This document shows, piece after piece, positions 23,260-31,473 of a stretch of DNA of 64,000 nucleotides (the stretch's first letter is position 1; each line of letters begins with the position of its first letter). Position numbers and translations under genes: made by a program. Origin of the DNA: Notamacropus eugenii (Eukaryota > Chordata > Mammalia > Diprotodontia > Macropodidae); assembly GCF_028372415.1 (NCBI RefSeq), contig NC_092872.1:389568853-389632852 (forward strand), in the 5' to 3' direction. A model generated the notes under the pieces. It ran no database searches. It had not been told where the DNA came from and saw only the letters and a list, made by a program, of their open reading frames with translations.

Positions 23260-23365
23260 ATGTAGACACTTTAAGACATGGACTCTTTCACTTTTTGTCT
23301 TTGTATCTAGGAAAGTACCTGGAACATAGTAGACATTTCACAAATGGTTGATAATTGACATGGAT
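23260..23365 (+). mobile_element. L2-type tail in the FABP6 upstream region
   Basis: ctaggaaagtacctggaaca, tagtagacatttcacaaatg, then ttgataattga in place of the usual ttgttgattga. It contains the HNF1-like palindrome. Confidence 0.6.
23346..23359 (+). promoter_or_regulatory. HNF1-like palindrome upstream of FABP6
   Basis: GGTTGATAATTGAC matches 12 of 14 positions of the HNF1 consensus GGTTAATNATTAAC. It lies about 260 bp before the predicted FABP6 start and inside what reads as the 3' tail of an L2 LINE. HNF1A is a known activator of intestinal bile-acid genes; its use here is inferred. Confidence 0.35.
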
Positions 23366-23450
23366 CCCCATCTAATAATTCATTAAAGCAAATGAAGGTC
23401 TTGGATCTTCCAAGGCCAAGGAAGAACAGTGGGAATTCAGCCAAACTGGA

Positions 23451-23463
23451 GGTTCAACAACCT
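23451..23463 (+). promoter_or_regulatory. IR-1-like nuclear receptor site upstream of FABP6 (candidate FXR element)
   Basis: GGTTCA-A-CAACCT is an inverted repeat with one-base spacing. The left half fits the RGKTCA half-site fully; the right half matches 4 of 6. It lies about 155 bp before the predicted start. From memory, the FXR-responsive IR-1 of human and mouse FABP6 is at a similar distance. It is embedded in a longer palindrome, GAGGTT-CAAC-AACCTC (23449-23464). Function is inferred. Confidence 0.4.
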
Positions 23464-23495
23464 CAGGGTTGGGGACAGTTTCCTTCCTCCTTTTG

Positions 23496-23500
23496 ATTGG
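23496..23500 (-). promoter_or_regulatory. Reverse CCAAT box, FABP6 promoter
   Basis: ATTGG lies 76 bp upstream of the TATA box, a usual spacing for a CCAAT box. A CATAAAA (23506-23512) next to it resembles a CDX2 site, which would fit an intestinal gene. Both are short matches. Confidence 0.3.
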
Positions 23501-23575
23501 CCCCTCATAAAATCCTCAGGGTAGGGTGGGGAACAGTGGGGTGATTTGGGGGCTGGGCAGAGGCTTCACGGAGAG

Positions 23576-23583
23576 TTTATAAG
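23576..23583 (+). promoter_or_regulatory. FABP6: FABP6 TATA box
   Basis: TTTATAAG lies 86 nt upstream of the FABP6 ATG. A TATA box at this place predicts transcription start near 23605-23612, giving a 5'UTR of about 60 nt and placing the whole short FABP6 isoform in four exons. The start itself is inferred. Confidence 0.75.
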
Positions 23584-23668
23584 CCGCTAGTGAGGAGTCT
23601 CTTCATTGAGTCTCCTCCTAAGGTGTGAGGTTGCTTTCTTCCCCTTGTTCACCTGACTTCCATTCATC

Positions 23669-23735
23669 ATGAGCTTCACTGGCAAATACGAAGTTGAGAG
23701 TGAAAAGAATTATGAAGCGTTCCTGAAAATTTTGG
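23669..23735 (+). CDS. FABP6: FABP6 coding exon 1
   Basis: Encodes residues 1-22 and the first base of Gly23. It starts at ATG 23669 and ends before donor GTGAGT at 23736. It supplies the first beta strand and the start of helix I of the FABP fold ([18 protein letters not shown]). The intron is phase 1, as in other FABP genes. Confidence 0.96.
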
Positions 23736-26700
23736 GTGAGTGAGCTTTGTCTGGTGCTTTTTCTGATAAAGTCATCCTGGGGAGGGGGAATAACAACCTT
23801 CCTACCCCTAGACTGGAGGGGTGCTAGGTATTATTCAAACCACTTTTGCACACTTGCTTTTCATAGCTAACCTGGGATCTAGGCAAGGCAGCAGCTACCC
23901 ATTTAATTGACAGATAGACTGAAGCAGAAAGAGAACTTGGGGAATTGAATAGAGAGCTAACTCCAGATTCAGAAAGACTTGGATTTTGGGTGTATTTCTG
24001 ATGCATATTTTCTTTGTGACCCTGGGAACTTAATCTGTCAGTAACCTTAGGTCAATTTTTAAGATTGGAAAGGACAGATGAAACTATAGATATGGTCCAG
24101 GGGGAAAAATGGGATGAATTAGTAGTGTAATTGGGATGAAAACTCTGGTCTCCTAAATTAACTCTGGTACTCTTTCCTGTATGTTGCGTCTTGGATCCTG
24201 TTCTGTTCCAGCTGCTGAAGAGGAACTAAGACAGATGTTCCCAACTTTCCCTGTTTATAGGCTCTTGGTATCAGTAATTTTTTTTTTCACGCTGCCCCTA
24301 GGTCAAAAGAAATACCTGCCATTTCCCTTATTAAGTAGTTAGGTCCAAACAACTTAATAAGTATTTATGTCCTAACTACTTAATAGAGGCTTAGAAAAAT
24401 ACCTATAAAATGAAAGAAAAAAGAATATTTTAAATCCATTCTTAAATTACCACAGTTAATCACTCATGGGATGTGCGTGCCCTTTGGGCACTGCACAGCT
24501 GCTCAAGACTTGGAATCAGGTGGGGCACTGACACCTTCACTTTTTCTTCTATATTGACTTTAATGTAGGACTTACTTTTTAATCATACTAACCACTAAAC
24601 TCCGTAGAGGTAGCTGGTTACTCAGTGGACAGAGCACTGAGCCTGGAGTCAGGAAAATCTGAGCTCAAATCTAGCCTCAGGTACTTCCTAGCTGTGTGAC
24701 CCTGGACAAGTCACTTAACCCTGTTTGCCTCAGTTTCTTCATCTGGAGGTCAAATGACTTGGAGAAGGAAATGGCAAACCACTTCAATATTTTTGCCAAG
24801 AAAATCTCCAGTAGGGTCCCTAAAGGTTGGACACAACTGAAAAATTACTGAGCAAGAAAGCCAAAATCCCTCTTTGAAAAGGTAGATGATCATGAATGGA
24901 AGTAGGGTTTGCTGAGCTTTAGCATTTAACAGGATGCATTTATCTGCTGTGTTTCCCTTGAGAATTTAAAATAGCTTGTGTCTCCTCTCTGTCTGGGAAC
25001 CTTGGAACTAAGGTCTTTTTTGCACCACCACCCCCAGTCCAGTAACTGGTGAACCCCAATCCCCTCTTCCATGTATTTAAAGAAATGGTAAAATGCTGTG
25101 GAGAAGCACAGAAGTTTCCTGGAGGTAACCTGGGGAGGTTTTTGAGGCCCTGCTGGAATGTGGATCTTGCTACAGGAAGAAAACCGGGGATATCAGGATA
25201 GCCTCCAGGAGCCAGGTCGGGGAGAGACAGGGATGCTAATAGAATCTCTTCCTTCTGTCCTTTGTCCATGCTGCCTTTCAGGCCACAAGATTAGGGTTTT
25301 TGTCAGATGGGCAGCAGCCAATGTGAGAAGAACCTGGGCTAGGAGTCAAGGTTCCACCCTTGAGTTAACTAGCTGTGGGTCACCTCCTTGGGCCAAAGTT
25401 TCTGTTCTGTGTCACAGGGGAAGAAAGCAGATAAGAAAATTCTACACAAAGCTAAAAGCCCTCCCCAAATCTGAGGTGGTATTAATACGACTCTTGGTAG
25501 GGAGTCAGTGCTAGGTAAATGGAGAGAATGCTAGAGGACTCTGGAATGTTTGCCGGCTACTCTGGGGAGTAAAGAATGCTGTGGGGATTTTTACCTTAGT
25601 GAGTAAGCTAATGGCAGGGGCCTTGGTCTGGCGCTGCCTCAGTCAAACTGAGACCTTAGCTTAAAAAGGCCAACTCTCCCACTGCATCTGGGGCCATCTC
25701 CAGTCATTCTAATCTGTATCTGGCCACTGGACCCAGATGGCTCTGGAGGAGAAGGTGAGGCTGGTGACTTTGCACAGCCCTGCCTCACTTAAATCCAATT
25801 CACCTGCATGTCATGGCATCACCTCCCTGATATCATAGTCCTCTTCAGGAATGAAGGACAGGCAATAATATCCCTTCCAAGTCAACATATCAACCAGCAT
25901 TTATGAAGTGAGCCCTGGGCTAAGCGTCGGGCATACAGAGAGGAAGGTAGAAAACAGGAGCTCACACTTGCATGGGGGAGACATCAGAAGAAGATGTATT
26001 ACAGAGTAAATTGGAGATAATCATAGCAAGGACTAATATTTGTTGAATTAAATCGAATTGTCCATAGGAATCCCAGGAGGCAGCATGGTGTGGGTCACAG
26101 GCCACCTAGTTCTGGCTGCTCCTGACTCCCTCCTCCCCCTCTCCCCGGGGGCAAACAAACCTTTTCCCTTCTCTATCAGCTTCCCCATCAGTCACATGGA
26201 GGAGCTGGACTGGATGGGAGGTGTCAAAGTCAGGCAGAAATGGGGGCCACGTACTGACTTAGAAAAACACAAATGAACGTTATCTGTGCTGTCTTGCATT
26301 TTTATTTATTTTCTTAAGTATTTCCCAATTACATGCTAATCTCATTCTGGTGCACTCAGGAGTTCTGCAGGCCCCAAGTTGGAAGACAAGATGATCTCTA
26401 TGGTCTCTGCAGGATTTACAAGTCTATGATTCCTTGATTGTCTTTCCTTTGTGGTGGGAAAGGAAGTTTATTTTGCAAATAGTTTTTCTTTCACCTTAGG
26501 AAGGCAATCAGTCAATTAACAAGTATTTATCAGGTGTTTGTTATGTCCTGGGTATCTTGCTAAATGTTGGGAATTTTTCATTTTTTAGTCATGTCTGACT
26601 CTTCACGATCGTCTTTGGGGTTTTCTTGGCAAAGATACTGGCATGGTTTGCTATTTCCTTCCCCAGCTCCTTTTACAGATGGGGAAACTGAGGTAAACAA

Positions 26701-26912
26701 AGTTAAGTGATTTGCCCAGGGTAATACTGCTAGTAAATGTCTGAGGCCAGATTTGAATTCAGGAAGATTGAGTCTTCTTGACTCCAGGCCCAGGGCTCTA
26801 TGCCACCTGTGTCCAATGTTGGGGATACAAAGACAAAATGGAAAATGTTCCTGCCCCTAAAGAACTTGCCTTGTCTTTGGCCAGATAGCAGGTACACAAA
26901 AACACATACACA

Positions 26913-26944
<32 letters not shown>

Positions 26945-29900
26945 ACACACAAAGTGTATGTTTTGTTTTTGGTTTTTTTGTGTTGGGGAAGGTGGGGAGA
27001 GGAAGGCTGTAACAATTGAGATGAATCAGGAAAGGCCTCATACAGGGGGCTTGACTAAGCTTCGAAGGAAACCAGGAATTCTAAGAATTTGGAGGTGAAG
27101 AGCGAGTGCATTCCAGACACAGGGGACAACCTCTGCAAGTCTGTGGAGAACAACTGAAAAGCCAGTTTGACTGACTGGAGCATAATTATTCTTATAATAG
27201 CAGCTAACGTTTATATAGGGCTTACATTATCCCAGGCACTGTGCGAGGTATTCTACAATTATTATCTTACTTGATTCTCACAACAATCCTGTGAGGTAGG
27301 TATTATTATTATTAGCATCTTCCTTTTACAAATGAGGAAACTGAGGCAGAGGTTAAGTGACTTGCCCAGGGTCATACAGCTAGCACTCATCTGAGATCCT
27401 GAATTCAGATATGACCTCAGACACTTGATGCTGGGCATGTCTTAGGGGACTTATGGAGTTAAGTCCCCAACTGCCTCAGAAAAGAAATCAAATGAGAAAA
27501 CTTGCTAGGTTCCTAGGGAAAAGAGAAAACATCTTTTCTTTCAGAGAATTGATTATAAACAGCAAATGTGATTTTTTTTTTTTAGGACTCTCCAGTGATA
27601 CTATTGAAAAATATAGGAACTTCAAGACAACCACTGAAGTGGTTCAGGATGGGAACAACTTTACCTGGATCAGCACCTACCCAGGTGGTCATACTGTGAC
27701 AAACAAATTCACTATTGGCAAGGAGAGTGAAATGGAGACCATGGGAGGCAAGAAGTTCAAGGTGAGGGATGACATGGCCACCCCAGGTGTATCTTCCCTC
27801 CCACAGTGGAGGGAGCTCATCTGGGGCTTGGGTCCTTTCCATTGCTAGGCACACACACACATTTTTATTTTCCTAATTCAATGAAAGGTCAACTTGCTCT
27901 GTTCCCTCTTGTCTCAGGCTCCAGGATAACTGTGAGGGTAGGACTGGGGCCTGGGGCATTAATTAAGCCATACCATTATTGCTGCCCCTGTCCCAGCAAT
28001 TAGTGGCTCTTATTCCCCAGGAAAGCAATATTTGGACAGCATGGTGGCAAGAAGTAGGGGTGATGGTGAGGAAATTATCACTATCCCTTCTTCCCCCCAA
28101 CCCATGTTCCCTCAGTATTACTCTAGTATGAGTGTGGGGAACCTGAGGTCTAGAGGCCACATGTGACCCTCATGGTCCTCAAATTCGGCCCTTGACTGAA
28201 TCCAGACTTCACAGAGCAAACCCCAAATTTCCCCAGCCCTGCTCTAATACTTAGAAAAACACAAATGAATATTATCTATGTTGTATTGTATTTTTATTTC
28301 TTTTGTTAAACATTTTCCAATTACATTTTAATTTTGTCCTGGTGCACTCAAGAATTTTGATTACCTCCCCTTAGAGATACTTAATGCCTCTTTGTCTCCC
28401 TGAGCTCCCCTCTGCCAGACTTCACCCTAGAATTCACCATCCTAGACCTTCTCCTATCCCATGCTTGCTTCACTTTTCAGGGCCCTGCCATTTGCCTATC
28501 AGTTGTCTCCCCATAGAGCTTTTGTAGTTTGGTTTGTCCTTGGAGAAACTCAGTGATTTGGGGACTGTGTTTGCTTTTATCTCAGGCCACAGTGCAGATG
28601 GAGGGGAACAAGATTGTGGCTACCTTCCCCAACTATCAACAAACCTCAGAGATTGTAGGGGGAAAACTGGTGGAGGTAAGTCTGGGGTTCACCTCAAGAA
28701 ATTCATGGCGGTCCTTGAGCTGTTGGCAGCTCATAGAGAGCGGCAACTGACATTTCTATTTTATTTTTTATTTTTATTTATTTATTGTGCCATTAGAGGT
28801 TTTGTTGAGTTATGTTTCCTTTATTTTTTTCCTTAAGTGTTCATTTTTTCTATAGGATTTGTTCAGTTTCTTTTCTTTTTTTTTTGAGGTAATTAGGGTT
28901 GTGACTTGCCCAGGGTCACACAGCTAGTTAATGTCAAATATCCAAGGCTGGATTTGATCTTGAGTCCTCCTGACTCCAGAGCTGGTGCTCTATCAGTGAA
29001 TTTCTTTTTCAGTGAATGAACGGGCCCTTCTCTGGGAAAAATCTGGTACCCTTCCTATTTGTTATCATAGGTAGGAAATCAACAATTTTTAACCTTTGGG
29101 CCACTTTGGCAGTCTAATGAAGTCTATGATAGACTGTTCTTGTCCAACCCCTTTTTAAATGCATAAAACACCCAAGATTAAAAAGAAAAACAATTTTATT
29201 GAAAGACATCAAAATATATATTTTTTAAAAGTTAACTAACTCTAGGCTATGAACCCCAAAGCTAGAAGGGACTTCAGAGATATCTAGTCCTCTCCTTTAT
29301 TTTACAGATGAGGAAAATGAGGCAAGCAGGGTAAAGTGACTTGCTTAGGGTCACACAACTAGTAGGTATCTGAGGCCAGATTTGAACTCATGAAGATGAG
29401 TCTTCCTGACTCCAGGCTCAGTATACTAGCCTCTGTGCTACCTAGCTGCCCTCATCCCTCTTCATTTTACATATGATAAAACTGGGTTCCAAGGAGTATA
29501 GATAACTTGTCTGAGGTCAGCCAGGTAGCACGCAGGAGAGGCTCCATTGGAACCCAGGTTCTCTACTTCAAGAGCCAGCCCTCCCATTCTGTGGAAGCAG
29601 CATGACATGATGGGTACAGTGGTATACAGGGAGGGAGGGATCCTGGGTCCAAATCTCTCCTCAGATGCTAGCTGAATGAGCCTTGTGTGAGTCTTTCAGC
29701 TACACTTTCCTCAGCAATAAAACAGAGATAATACCCACCTCATAGGGTTATTGCGAGGATTAAATGAGATAATGTATGTAAACCCTTAAAGGGCTATTCA
29801 AATGTTAGCTATTATTATTACCACCATGGCTCCTCCTTAATCTTTTTCCTAGAATCAGAACAATAAAGTATCAGAGCTGGAAGAGCCCTTAGAACTCATC

Positions 29901-31418
29901 TAGCCTATTTATTCCCTTAGATTTTTAAAAAAGAAGGCTGAGGCCCAAGGAGGGGAAGGGACACTTTGGCATTCAGCTGTTCTCACCAGGGCTTCCTGGC
30001 TCTGGAATTTATGGGACAGGTCTTGGGATTCCAGGGGAACAGGAACCAGATTTGCCTGAGAGAATACACAGAAAATCTGCAGATCTGACCCTCCCAGGAA
30101 GCCCCTTTTTCCTGGGTCCTGGAGGTAGAGTCCTTTATGGCCTTGGGCCTCAGAGTTCAGGTATGCAGGGCCCTCCCCCATCTTCAAGCCTTGTTTGCCA
30201 TGGGAAACAGCTGTTTTTGTGGACCCTGGAGAGTGAGGGCTCTTGGCAGGCAGACCCTTGGAAGGCAATCACTCTGCAGGGAGTTGATAAAAGGATGATA
30301 AAGAGGATGCAGGGGATGATAAAGATTCTTACATACCATTGCTCTCTCATTTAGTCATAGCTCTTTTTCTTTAGAGCTTTGCATTTTAAAAAGTGTTTTT
30401 CCCCCTCAGATCCCTGTCAGGTAATATCAGCTGTGCAATAATTCTCGCTCCCATTGTTTTTTCAACCTGGGCCTTAGATTTTCATCGGTGTGGGGAATCT
30501 TTTCTGTAACTTGAGAGATGCCTGGGGACATTGACAGGTCAAGTAACTGGCCCAGGATGAAACAGTCAGTATTTAAGATTAAGGGGCTGAACTCTTGCCA
30601 AGGCACCACAGCCCCATTTTATAGAGGAGGAAATTGGGGCTGAGGAAAAGGGACTTGCCCAAATTCCCACAGCTAATAGGGTGGCAAGAGCCAGAACTCG
30701 AACTCAGGTCCCTGGCTCCAGGCCTAGTGCTTCTATTTTCCTGTTCCATACTCTTTCTCTTCGATATCACAAAGACCTTTTGAGGCAGATAGAGGATCTT
30801 AGATCTGAGACTGGAAAGGACATCTAGTTATGGTTATTCCCATTTGAAACTGAGGCCCAAAGGAATGACTTACTAAAGGTCACAGAGTTTGATATTTATC
30901 CTGTACATAGCTTGATTTGTGCGTATCAATTTGAATGTTGTCTCCCAGTTAATCTAATTAATCTAATGTCTTTTGCTACTTTTATATTCCCAGAGCTTAG
31001 CACACCTGGTGTTGTATGTAGTAGGTGTTTAAGAAATGTAGATTGAATTGAATTGATTGACAGAATTGAGGGACAGGATTTAGAACCCTGTTCTTCTGTC
31101 TTTCCTAGTCTCCTCCAGACCCCCATGCCCACTCTGTGTTTTCCATAGAGATTAGCGTCGTTACACTGCTCCTATCAGCCCCTGTTGGCACTGAGGTATC
31201 ACCCATTGGAATGGGAGCTCCTTGAGGGCAGAAACCCAGTTTTTGCTTTTTTTTTTTTTTTTTTGTATTCTCAACACTTAGCACTGTGCTTGGCACCTAG
31301 TAAATGTTCCAATGCTTGTTGACTTCACCTTTCTAACCTAACTTTGTCCTTTGTGCTTTTTTAGATTTCCACTAGTGGGGGTGTGACCTACGAACGAGTC
31401 AGCAAGAAACTGTCTTAG
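23669..31418 (+). CDS. FABP6: FABP6, ileal bile acid-binding protein (gastrotropin), complete four-exon gene
   Basis: Spliced CDS of 384 nt plus stop: 23669-23735, 27586-27761, 28586-28675, 31365-31418. It gives 128 residues, the same length as the human protein. FABP6 is a cytosolic lipocalin-fold carrier that binds bile salts in ileal enterocytes and moves them from the apical transporter to the basolateral side. The N-terminus [18 protein letters not shown], the block DGNNFTW (44-50), [10 protein letters not shown] (56-65), [15 protein letters not shown] (74-88), [12 protein letters not shown] (95-106) and the C-terminus [13 protein letters not shown] (116-128) align without gaps to human FABP6 as I remember it. 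Intron phases are 1, 0 and 0, and the intron positions are the usual FABP ones. All donors are GT and all acceptors AG. The start is the only in-frame ATG in exon 1 and sits about 60 nt after the predicted transcription start. The downstream neighbour is convergent CCNJL. Identification is very secure; expression is not shown. Confidence 0.97.
24329..24385. repeat. 15-bp perfect inverted repeat
   Basis: TATTAAGTAGTTAGG (24329-24343) and its exact reverse complement (24371-24385), with 27 nt between, in FABP6 intron 1. The terminal TA of each arm would fit a small DNA element, but no family was recognised. Confidence 0.8.
24605..24855 (+). mobile_element. Full-length MAR1-type SINE
   Basis: ggtagctggttactcagtgg, gctgtgtgaccctggacaag, tggagaaggaaatggcaaac and tggacacaactgaaaaatta. 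Confidence 0.85.
25310..25440 (+). mobile_element. MIR fragment
   Basis: gcagcagccaatgtgagaag, gaacctgggctaggagtcaa and a tgtgggtcacctccttgggc box. The 118-codon open frame here is a shadow of this repeat. Confidence 0.45.
25640..25870 (+). mobile_element. RTESINE-type marsupial SINE, copy 3
   Basis: gggccatctccagtcattct, acccagatggctctggagga, gcatgtcatggcatcacctc and gaatgaaggacaggcaataa. Confidence 0.65.
25880..26030 (-). mobile_element. L2-type LINE tail
   Basis: aaccagcatttatgaagtga, ctgggctaagcgtcgggcat and attacagagtaaattggaga. Confidence 0.6.
26070..26425 (+). mobile_element. MIR SINE split by a hAT-like element
   Basis: The left part ends ggaggagctggactgga. The right part resumes agatgatctctatggtctct and ends ctatgattcc, the natural continuation of the MIR. 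The insert is at 26218-26385. Confidence 0.55.
26218..26385 (+). mobile_element. hAT-like nonautonomous transposon
   Basis: gaggtgtcaaagtcaggcag, gacttagaaaaacacaaatg, tatttcccaattacatgcta and a degraded end. The middle is shared with 28253-28360. Confidence 0.55.
26480..26900 (-). mobile_element. L2-type tail split by a MAR1 SINE
   Basis: Left part: acaagtatttatcaggtgtt to taaatgttggg. Right part: aatgttggggatacaaagac to aagaacttgccttgtct. The parts are contiguous in L2 order once the SINE is set aside. Confidence 0.7.
26572..26814 (-). mobile_element. Full-length MAR1-type SINE with target-site duplication
   Basis: Reversed SINE flanked by the direct repeat AATGTTGGG at 26563-26571 and 26815-26823. 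The head (atgccacctg) is slightly shortened. Confidence 0.85.
26903..26952. repeat. CA microsatellite
   Basis: CA array with a gtgcgc interruption, in FABP6 intron 1. Confidence 0.95.
27000..27165 (-). mobile_element. L2-type LINE fragment
   Basis: aatcaggaaaggcctcatac, ttcgaaggaaaccaggaatt and gtgcattccagacacagggg. Confidence 0.55.
27183..27425 (-). mobile_element. MIR-type SINE, nearly complete
   Basis: ataatagcagctaacgttta, ctcacaacaatcctgtgagg, aaatgaggaaactgaggcag and gtgacttgcccagggtcata. It ends about 160 bp before FABP6 exon 2. Confidence 0.8.
27586..27761 (+). CDS. FABP6: FABP6 coding exon 2
   Basis: Runs 176 bp from an acceptor with a run of 13 T before TTTAG (AG at 27584-27585) to donor GTGAGG at 27762. 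It completes Gly23 and encodes residues 24-81: helix II ([12 protein letters not shown]), the strand with Trp50, and the bile-acid pocket strands through KFK81. Residues 51-53 are I-S-T, where human FABP6 has S-Q-H (from memory). Confidence 0.96.
27762..28585 (+). other. FABP6 intron 2
   Basis: 824 bp, phase 0. It contains hAT-like MITE remains at 28136-28360. Nothing else is recognised. Confidence 0.9.
28136..28360. mobile_element. Composite of two hAT-like MITE fragments
   Basis: 28136-28240 has the ggggaacctgaggtctagag end and the ccacatgtgaccctc box of the 3232/41138 family. 28253-28360 has acttagaaaaacacaaatga and ttttccaattacattttaat of the 26218 family. Confidence 0.5.
28586..28675 (+). 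CDS. FABP6: FABP6 coding exon 3
   Basis: Exactly 30 codons (residues 82-111, ATVQMEG to GKLVE), phase 0 at both ends. The acceptor is TCTCAG and the donor GTAAGT at 28676. Tyr98 is kept; the next residue is Gln99, where human and pig FABP6 have His (from memory). Confidence 0.96.
28870..29000 (-). mobile_element. Short MAR1-type SINE
   Basis: T run, then gggttgtgacttgcccaggg, gtcctcctgactccagagct and ggtgctctatca. Confidence 0.75.
29080..29245 (-). mobile_element. Ancient MITE-like repeat
   Basis: Middle words tttttaaatgcataaaacac and aaaacaattttattgaaaga, and the end taggctatgaacccc, match the reverse of the repeat at 15425. Confidence 0.4.
29250..29455 (-). mobile_element. MIR/MAR-type SINE
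   Basis: ttttacagatgaggaaaatg, gtgacttgcttagggtcaca, agtcttcctgactccaggct and tgtgctacctagctgcc. Confidence 0.75.
29460..29590 (-). mobile_element. MIR fragment
   Basis: cattttacatatgataaaac and attggaacccaggttctcta. Confidence 0.55.
29597..29820 (+). mobile_element. MIR-type SINE, complete
   Basis: agcagcatgacatgatgggt, cagagataatacccacctca, gttattgcgaggattaaatg and ctattcaaatgttagctatt. Confidence 0.75.
29845..29965 (-). mobile_element. MIR fragment
   Basis: agtatcagagctggaagagc and aaggctgaggcccaaggagg. Confidence 0.55.
30350..30890 (-). mobile_element. Series of MIR fragments
   Basis: 30590-30735 is the clearest (cagccccattttatagagga, gggacttgcccaaattccca, ctcaggtccctggctccagg). Weaker pieces are at 30350-30430, 30540-30580 and 30780-30890. 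Confidence 0.55.
30890..31065 (+). mobile_element. L2-type LINE tail
   Basis: tttatcctgtacatagcttg, cccagagcttagcacacctg and gtagtaggtgtttaagaaat. Confidence 0.65.
31195..31322 (+). mobile_element. L2-type LINE tail next to FABP6 exon 4
   Basis: gaatgggagctccttgaggg, an 18-19 nt T run, then cttagcactgtgcttggcac and aatgcttgttgact. It ends about 40 bp before the exon 4 acceptor. Confidence 0.75.
31365..31418 (+). CDS. FABP6: FABP6 coding exon 4 with stop
   Basis: Encodes residues 112-128 ([17 protein letters not shown]) and stop TAG at 31416-31418. The acceptor is TTTTTTAG at 31364, with a branch-point-like CTAAC 25-35 nt upstream. This exon forms the last beta strands of the barrel. Confidence 0.96.
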   Translation: MSTSGGVTYERVSKKLS

Positions 31419-31467
31419 GCAACCCAAATCCTGGAACCCTCCTTGCAAGGATAGGGAAGAAAATTTA

Positions 31468-31473
31468 AATAAA
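31468..31473 (+). terminator. FABP6: FABP6 poly(A) signal
   Basis: AATAAA lies 50 nt after the FABP6 stop codon. A GT-rich stretch (gtgtctgggagtgtcttgg) begins about 25 nt further on, so cleavage is expected near 31485-31495. The resulting 3'UTR is only about 70 nt. Confidence 0.85.

Larger units (their letters stand above)
23736..27585 (+). other. FABP6 intron 1
   Basis: 3.85 kb, phase 1. It holds a full MAR1-type SINE, one RTESINE-type copy, a MAR1-in-L2 nest, a hAT-in-MIR nest, a CA repeat, and a 15-bp perfect inverted repeat at 24329-24385. The stretch 23740-24290 shows no recognisable repeat or exon. Confidence 0.9.
28676..31364 (+). other. FABP6 intron 3
   Basis: 2.69 kb, phase 0. It is nearly filled with old SINEs in both orientations and two L2 tails; the second L2 tail ends about 40 bp before exon 4. 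Confidence 0.9.

Noticed and set aside
1-23550. Upstream exons of a long FABP6 isoform, or the neighbouring PWWP2A gene
   Set aside because: Known from human, but no matching coding sequence was recognised here.
25158-25514. 118-codon frame in FABP6 intron 1 as a possible exon or pseudogene
   Set aside because: Contains a MIR fragment and shows no protein similarity I can see.
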